From NCBI RefSeq assembly GCF_024807945.1, contig NZ_JANUFD010000021.1, positions 39,440 through 103,439 of the forward strand: a stretch of DNA of 64,000 bases, given 5' to 3'. The DNA comes from Pseudomonas sp. JUb42. Lineage in GTDB: Bacteria > Pseudomonadota > Gammaproteobacteria > Pseudomonadales > Pseudomonadaceae. Shown here one piece after another: positions 59,964-64,000 of the stretch. How positions within the stretch are numbered: position 1 is the stretch's first letter; the number at the start of each line of letters is the position of its first letter. The position numbers were made by a program, and so were the translations under genes. Below the pieces are notes generated by a model, which did no database searches, was not told the origin of the DNA, and saw nothing but the letters and a program-made list of their open reading frames with translations.

Positions 59964-60767
59964 TCAAAATGGCTCATCGTCCTCGACATCATCTCCGTCC
60001 TTGCGCTTTCGTTCCCGTGACTTGATCTTTGTCTGGGCGGCCAAGGTGCTGTGTTGTAGGCGGTAGGACTCGTTGCCCGTTTCGACGATGTGGCAGTGAT
60101 GTGTCAGCCGATCCAACAACGCGGTGGTCATCTTGGCGTCGCCAAACACACTCGACCATTCCGAGAAGCTGAGGTTGGTGGTGATGACCACGCTGGTGTG
60201 TTCGTACAGTTTGGACAGCAGGTGAAATAACAGGGCACCGCCGCTTTGGCTAAAGGGCAAATATCCCAGCTCATCCAGTATCACCAGGTCTGTGCGAAGC
60301 AGTCCCTGGGCGATTCGCCCTGCCTTGCCATCGTACTTCTCACGCTCCAGCAGATTCACCAGATCCACCGTGGAAAAGAAGCGCACGCGTTTGTTGTGGG
60401 CCGTGATTCCGGATACAGCCAAGGCACTGGCCAGGTGTGTTTTCCCGGTTCCAGGGCCGCCAATGAACACGACATTCTGCGCCGTTTCAGTGAACGCTAA
60501 GCTGGATAGATCGCTGACCAGCCGGGCATCAGCGCTGGAAGCGCTGAAGTCAAAGCCAGCTAAGTCACGGTGCATGGGGAGTTTTGCCATGTTCATCTGA
60601 TGATTCACCGAGCGCACCGCGCGATCCGCATGTTCCTGCTGAAGCAGATGTTCCAGCAGCCATTTCGATGAAGCCGTCGACGCTGTTCCTTGAGAGACCA
60701 GTTCTTCCCAAGCACTGGCCATGCCGTGCAGGCGAAGTTCTTTGAGTTCAGTCATTAGGTCACGCAT
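59964..60767 (-). CDS. istB: IS21 ATP-binding helper IstB
   Basis: The protein has 267 residues from the ATG at 60765-60767 (MRDLMTELKELRLHGMASAW), which has GAGGAG upstream. The AAA+ site is VVFIGGPGTGKTHLASAL (Walker A) and TDLVILDELGYLPFSQSG (Walker B), then VVITTNLSFSEWSSVFGD. It directs IstA to targets and stimulates transposition. It overlaps istA by 8 bp. Confidence 0.95.
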   Translation of the reverse strand: MRDLMTELKELRLHGMASAWEELVSQGTASTASSKWLLEHLLQQEHADRAVRSVNHQMNMAKLPMHRDLAGFDFSASSADARLVSDLSSLAFTETAQNVVFIGGPGTGKTHLASALAVSGITAHNKRVRFFSTVDLVNLLEREKYDGKAGRIAQGLLRTDLVILDELGYLPFSQSGGALLFHLLSKLYEHTSVVITTNLSFSEWSSVFGDAKMTTALLDRLTHHCHIVETGNESYRLQHSTLAAQTKIKSRERKRKDGDDVEDDEPF

Positions 60768-62268
60768 TGCGATTCTCCTCATCGGTCGCACGGAGCCGGT
60801 CGTAGCGTGCTGTATTGGCAACAGGCGCGACCTTGAGTTGCAGGCTGGTTTCTACACTGGGAGGTAGTGCGGTGGAGGTCAGGCGGGCAAGGACATTGAG
60901 GATGTGATCGGCGCTCAGACTTCCCGATTCAAGTACCAGCTCCACCGCCACCAGCACAGGTTCGAGCCCCGCAATTGGCACAGCAGCCAGTACCTGCATC
61001 ATGATTCGATCACCGTTGGTGTGACGCCTCAGTCCTCGTTTGAGAAGCCGTAACGGTTTTGGCAGATCAGCAAATGGCGCACCGTTGCGCAATGCACCAG
61101 GCTTGCGTTCGATGAGTGGGATGTAGTGCTGCCAGTCAAAACTGACCTGATCTCGATCAAAGAGGCGCTCGTGACTGGCGATCACCGTTTCGTCAGCAAT
61201 GACCACGATCCGCGAAGGGTACAAACGGCTACTGACCCACTGGCCGACGCGCTCACATGGCACTGAATAGCGATTTCGCGCCACGCTGATCAGGCAGGTG
61301 CTGGAGACCCGCACGGTACGCTCGACGTAGCCATCAAATGCCGTCGGCATTGGCATCATTTCGACCTGCTCCAGCTCTAAGACCTCGGCCACCGTCAGCC
61401 CGTTGTACTGCGGATGCACCAGTTCGCTCCAGAGCGACCGACAACGTTGGCCGAGCCAGACATTCAGTTCCTCGAAGGTGTGAAACATACAGTTTTGAGC
61501 ATCGAGCCAGATTCGCCTCCGGCTGTCCTGAACGTTCTTTTCGACGATGCCTTTTTCCCAGCCAGAGGCCACGTTGCAGAAGTCCGGATCGAACAGATAG
61601 TGCGCGCACATCACGGAAAACCGGGCGTTGACCGTGCGCCCTTTGCCTTTGTTGACCTTGTCGACAGCCGTTTTCATGTTGTCGTAGATGCCGCGACGCG
61701 GCACACCACCCAACGCTCCAAACGAACGGGTGTGGGCATCAAACAGCATCTCGTGGCCTTGGCTGGGGTACGCAACCAACCAGAATGCGCGGCTGGCACA
61801 CAGCTTCATGTGGGAGACCTGGATACGTCGAAAAAGACCACCGATCAGCAGACCTTCTTCGCTCCAGTCAAATTGAAAGGCCTCACCGAGCGCAAACGTC
61901 AGCGGTACAAAAGCGCGTAAAGACTTGCCTTGCTCGCCTCGCCAAGAGCGCACAAACGCCGTGAGCTGGCTGTAACCGCCGTCATAACCCTCGGCTTTGA
62001 TCTGCTCAAAAAGTGCTTTGGCGCTCCTGCGGTTGTGTTTTGGCCGGAACGAATCGGCCTTGAGCGCCTGCTCCAGGGTCTCGTGAAAAGGGCTGAGCTT
62101 ATTGAAGGTTGCGCACCGTTGGTACGCTGGCTGAATGGCTTCGGGCGCTCTGACCCATTTTCGGATGGTGTTTCTCGACAGCCCGGTACGCTTGGCTATC
62201 TGATGCAGCGAGAGCTTGTCGCGGAAGTACATCCGCCGGATTTTTCCCAACATTTCCATGCTGATCAC
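60760..62268 (-). CDS. istA: IS21 transposase IstA
   Basis: The 502-residue transposase begins at GTG 62266-62268 with GGAG upstream. It has an N-terminal helix-turn-helix (IRRMYFRDKLSLHQIAKRTGLSRNTIRKWV split as seen near residues 10-40), a DDE core with FQFDWSEEGLLIGG and GVPRRGIYDNMKTAV, and a C-terminal target-binding part with RNRYSVPCERVGQWV. It is intact, so the element may be active. Confidence 0.95.
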   Translation of the reverse strand: MISMEMLGKIRRMYFRDKLSLHQIAKRTGLSRNTIRKWVRAPEAIQPAYQRCATFNKLSPFHETLEQALKADSFRPKHNRRSAKALFEQIKAEGYDGGYSQLTAFVRSWRGEQGKSLRAFVPLTFALGEAFQFDWSEEGLLIGGLFRRIQVSHMKLCASRAFWLVAYPSQGHEMLFDAHTRSFGALGGVPRRGIYDNMKTAVDKVNKGKGRTVNARFSVMCAHYLFDPDFCNVASGWEKGIVEKNVQDSRRRIWLDAQNCMFHTFEELNVWLGQRCRSLWSELVHPQYNGLTVAEVLELEQVEMMPMPTAFDGYVERTVRVSSTCLISVARNRYSVPCERVGQWVSSRLYPSRIVVIADETVIASHERLFDRDQVSFDWQHYIPLIERKPGALRNGAPFADLPKPLRLLKRGLRRHTNGDRIMMQVLAAVPIAGLEPVLVAVELVLESGSLSADHILNVLARLTSTALPPSVETSLQLKVAPVANTARYDRLRATDEENRNA

Positions 62269-62450
62269 CCTGTGTTCTCCTGCTCGAAAAGTGAGCAGAA
62301 GCAGTTGAACACCTGGGTCAGTTTTCAGTCGGCAGAAGAGCCTCTACTGGGTCAGTTTTCGGTCAGCAGCAACAGGTGTTGAACAGGTGACTTGTCGTCC
62401 TGGTTGGCACCGGCCAGCAAGCCTGTGGGCGCGCTAGCCGAGCTTCATCG

Positions 62451-62702
62451 TTACTTGCGTTTGGCCTGCTGCTCAACCTGCAGGGCGTTGCTCCGGACCA
62501 GCTGGTTGTGGCTTTCCACCTGGATCTTGGCTTGCATCTTCTGCAATTCCAGCGACTCAGCCTGGACAGCTTGGATCTGAGTCAGCGATACGTTGATGGC
62601 TGCGAGTTGCTTGTTCTGCTCGTCGATCTGCGCTTGGCTCGCGCAACCGGTTAGTGAAAGGATAACCAGCGCCGCAGCGCACAAGGTGATACGTGTTTTC
62701 AT
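62451..62702 (-). CDS. Small coiled-coil lipoprotein
   Basis: The 83-residue protein has a lipoprotein signal (LVILSLTGC, lipidated Cys20, then AS). The mature 63 residues are Gln/Glu/Lys-rich and helical (QIDEQNKQLAAINVSLTQIQ, SLELQKMQAKIQVES), like Lpp/OprI-type lipoproteins, but it lacks their typical C-terminus beyond a basic AKRK. It is probably anchored in the outer membrane and may be a trimer. Codon use is that of the core genome. Confidence 0.8.
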   Translation of the reverse strand: MKTRITLCAAALVILSLTGCASQAQIDEQNKQLAAINVSLTQIQAVQAESLELQKMQAKIQVESHNQLVRSNALQVEQQAKRK

Positions 62703-62799
62703 CGGATCGTTCCTTCAATCGGCGTCGGCCAGTCCGACACTTCTGCGTCCTCGTCCCCAGGTTTTAGGCTGGGGCTTGTGGTTTACCTGGTGCGTTTTC

Positions 62800-63033
62800 C
62801 TACTCGCTGGCGATGTCTGGTGGAACCTCAGTCTCAAACATCACTTGGCAGTCAACACAGGCGTAGACGCGCATGTTAGCCGGATACGTTGATAGGTCGA
62901 GTTCGGGGCTGTCACACAGCCTATCTCTCTCGCCGTTCAGGGTGTTGCACTCTGGGCAGCGAACGAAAACCGCACCGCCTACAATCTCGGCATGCACTCG
63001 CGCAATCTGGAATCTTGCCACGCTCCCGCTCAT
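62800..63033 (-). CDS. Small CxxC protein, phage-like hypothetical
   Basis: The protein has 77 residues from the ATG at 63031-63033 (MSGSVARFQIARVH), which has GAGGG seven bases upstream. It has a zinc-ribbon-like pair, VRCPECNTLNGERDRLC and YACVDCQVMFETEV, with four cysteines in two CxxC knuckles. I do not know the family. Similar small genes are common in pseudomonad prophage regions. Confidence 0.55.
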   Translation of the reverse strand: MSGSVARFQIARVHAEIVGGAVFVRCPECNTLNGERDRLCDSPELDLSTYPANMRVYACVDCQVMFETEVPPDIASE

Positions 63034-63121
63034 GTTCATTCCCTCGATCATCGAACGCGAAACCCACGTTCAGGTACTGCCAAAGGCCCAATCAAGGGCC
63101 GGCGGTGTGTAGCGTTTTCCC

Positions 63122-63253
63122 TTACGAACGCGCCGCAGCGCGATAGGCTTCTGCGTCGGAGGTGAAACGACCGACCATCACGCCGTTTTCAAAAACACCC
63201 CAGCGCTACGGCCAGTGCAATTCGTGTAGCTCGCGAACATCAAAAATGGTCAT
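63122..63253 (-). pseudogene. Small gene interrupted by an amber codon
   Basis: On the minus strand, ATG 63251-63253 has AGGAAA upstream. The frame encodes MTIFDVRELHELHWP, then TAG, then RWGVFENGVMVGRFTSDAEA and YRAAARS before TAA at 63122-63124. Both halves look like one small protein of about 43 residues with the VFENG and GRFTS pattern of small pseudomonad prophage proteins. The TAG breaks it. The rest of 63052-63359 shows no gene. Confidence 0.5.
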
Positions 63254-63359
63254 CGTCGTTTTCCTACAAAAAAACGGTGTCAGTGAGGGTCTTCCTCCCA
63301 TCGGCGCCGATGGTGGTCATCCGCATCCGTGCCCCCTCGCCACCGAGCAACTCAAAGCC

Positions 63360-63641
63360 CTAGGGCGGGTCGATCAGAAACTCTGCTGTTCGGGTGCTTG
63401 GGTTGCCAAGACCGTAGACCGGGTTTTCACCTTCGGAGCTGGGCGTCACATTGCCAAAGCATGGCAGCACCGCCTCAATCTCTTCAGGGATCAACGACAG
63501 GTACATGTTATTGGCGTGCTGCACCAGTTCACCGTTGCAGTATCGCAGTAGGTAAATATCAGACCCGAAAATGCCTTGGCGGCGGCGGATCTGCACAATG
63601 CTCCAGACGGCTCTAAACTGCAAATGGGCGATCCGAGACAT
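63360..63641 (-). CDS. Hypothetical protein, phage-like
   Basis: The 93-residue frame starts MSRIAHLQFRAVWSIVQIRR and contains IYLLRYCNGELVQHANNMYL. No domain is recognised, and the ribosome site is weak. Its composition is protein-like and it lies on the same strand as the small genes beside it, so it may be real. Confidence 0.45.
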   Translation of the reverse strand: MSRIAHLQFRAVWSIVQIRRRQGIFGSDIYLLRYCNGELVQHANNMYLSLIPEEIEAVLPCFGNVTPSSEGENPVYGLGNPSTRTAEFLIDPP

Positions 63642-63715
63642 AGTGGCGCATTAGCGCTAATGTCCCAGGGAGGAAAGAATTGTCCAGAGGGTCTGGAGTC
63701 GCGGTCGAGTAACAA

Positions 63716-64000
63716 TCAAGCAGAAAAAGCGGTTGGGCCAAGGATGGATGAGCGCAGGCAAACGCCGGCTAAAACAAGCTTCTGATGATCGAGGTCAATC
63801 AAGCTCAGAGTGAGCAATCCGCCGGCAAGCACCACGGAGCTAATTGCGATGAAAACGTCTCCATAGTGCAGCGCTGCCCAGGTCGACTGCAGCCCGATGG
63901 CCAACCACGTCATGCCAGTAATTGGGGTTATTCGTCGAGGCCTAAATGCCGGGAAGGGACTGGGCAGCCGTTCGGTGGCCGACTGGTGCCCGAGCAGCTG
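63716..64000 (-). pseudogene. Prepilin-peptidase-like relic (runs off right edge)
   Basis: The minus-strand frame is open from the right edge to a stop near 63716. The segment AISSVVLAGGLLTLSLIDLDHQKLV resembles the membrane part of type IV prepilin peptidase (PilD), where a LIDLDHQ-like motif carries a catalytic Asp. The frame then loses homology after about 20 more residues, and the upstream part lacks the PilD cysteines. It is probably a broken pilD fragment left by an insertion. The gene outside the window may tell more. Confidence 0.45.

Larger units (their letters stand above)
59795..62374 (-). mobile_element. IS21-family element, complete
   Basis: The ends match as inverted copies: TGTTGGCGCTGATTGAAAAC at 59795 and, inverted, TGTTGCTGCTGACCGAAAAC ending at 62374. 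Each side carries two spaced repeats of the GATTGAAAACTGACCCA type (59805-59821, 59829-59846; 62313-62330, 62347-62364), the multiple terminal repeats of IS21. Length is 2580 bp. No clear target duplication is seen at the flanks. Confidence 0.85.

Noticed and set aside
59795..62382. Target duplication flanking IS21
   Set aside because: The 8 bases before 59795 and after 62374 do not match, so none is claimed.

Overview
The window looks like chromosomal DNA of a Pseudomonas of the fluorescens/putida kind. The evidence is GC-rich codon use in the housekeeping genes, WbpW/Rmd/Wzm/Wzt-type O-antigen genes, many short inverted repeats of the pseudomonad REP type (GGACCGGCTTTAGCCGGG-like and GCGAATGAATTCGC-like), MltA, EPSP synthase and many c-di-GMP proteins. 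No rRNA, tRNA or CRISPR array was seen.

Layout. (1) 1-8.8 kb: an O-polysaccharide cluster on the + strand, with the end of a glycosyltransferase, the ABC exporter Wzm/Wzt (Wzt with a C-terminal glycan-binding domain), a coiled-coil methyltransferase that could cap chains, a fused double glycosyltransferase and another GT4 enzyme. (2) 9.1-12.3 kb: a very Ala/Thr-rich, signal-peptide-less 764-residue protein built like the Caulobacter S-layer protein RsaA, facing a SapC-family gene across a bidirectional terminator. (3) 12.3-27.3 kb: an accessory island with a structured RNA leader, broken and intact toxin-antitoxin genes, an inovirus-Gp2-like protein, RadC, a directionality-factor-like protein, YqaJ and DUF932 (a typical integrative-element block), a DUF3987 protein, an AT-rich lipoprotein/TylF/PhyH/XRE group and a frameshifted S-layer-type relic. 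(4) 27.3-36 kb: three more signal-peptide-less surface or secreted proteins (an SWM/RTX/DUF4214 protein, a trypsin-like protease with a Calx-beta domain, a DUF4214/RTX protein), a phd-vapC-type pair, and the other half of the sugar pathway (rmd and a GT4 gene). (5) 36.2-52.4 kb: conserved core with wbpW, mltA, a diguanylate cyclase, a chemoreceptor, a FixL/FixJ-like kinase and regulators, a GGDEF-EAL protein, a CheC-fused response regulator with a PAS-GGDEF partner, stand-alone aroA and a P-loop kinase. (6) 52.4-64 kb: a second accessory zone with relBE, a PPP phosphatase, an MmyB-type regulator and its divergent membrane protein, nested IS66, IS3 and IS21 elements, then small phage-like genes and a prepilin-peptidase relic at the right edge.

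How it may work together. WbpW makes GDP-mannose and Rmd would give GDP-D-rhamnose (gmd is not in the window). The GT4 enzymes build a chain, the methyltransferase may cap it, and Wzm/Wzt export it. The RsaA-like protein would leave by a type I system, also not in the window, and could form a lattice anchored on that O-polysaccharide, as RsaA does in Caulobacter. This S-layer model is the main proposal of this annotation. It rests on protein architecture and gene neighbourhood, not on any experiment or search.
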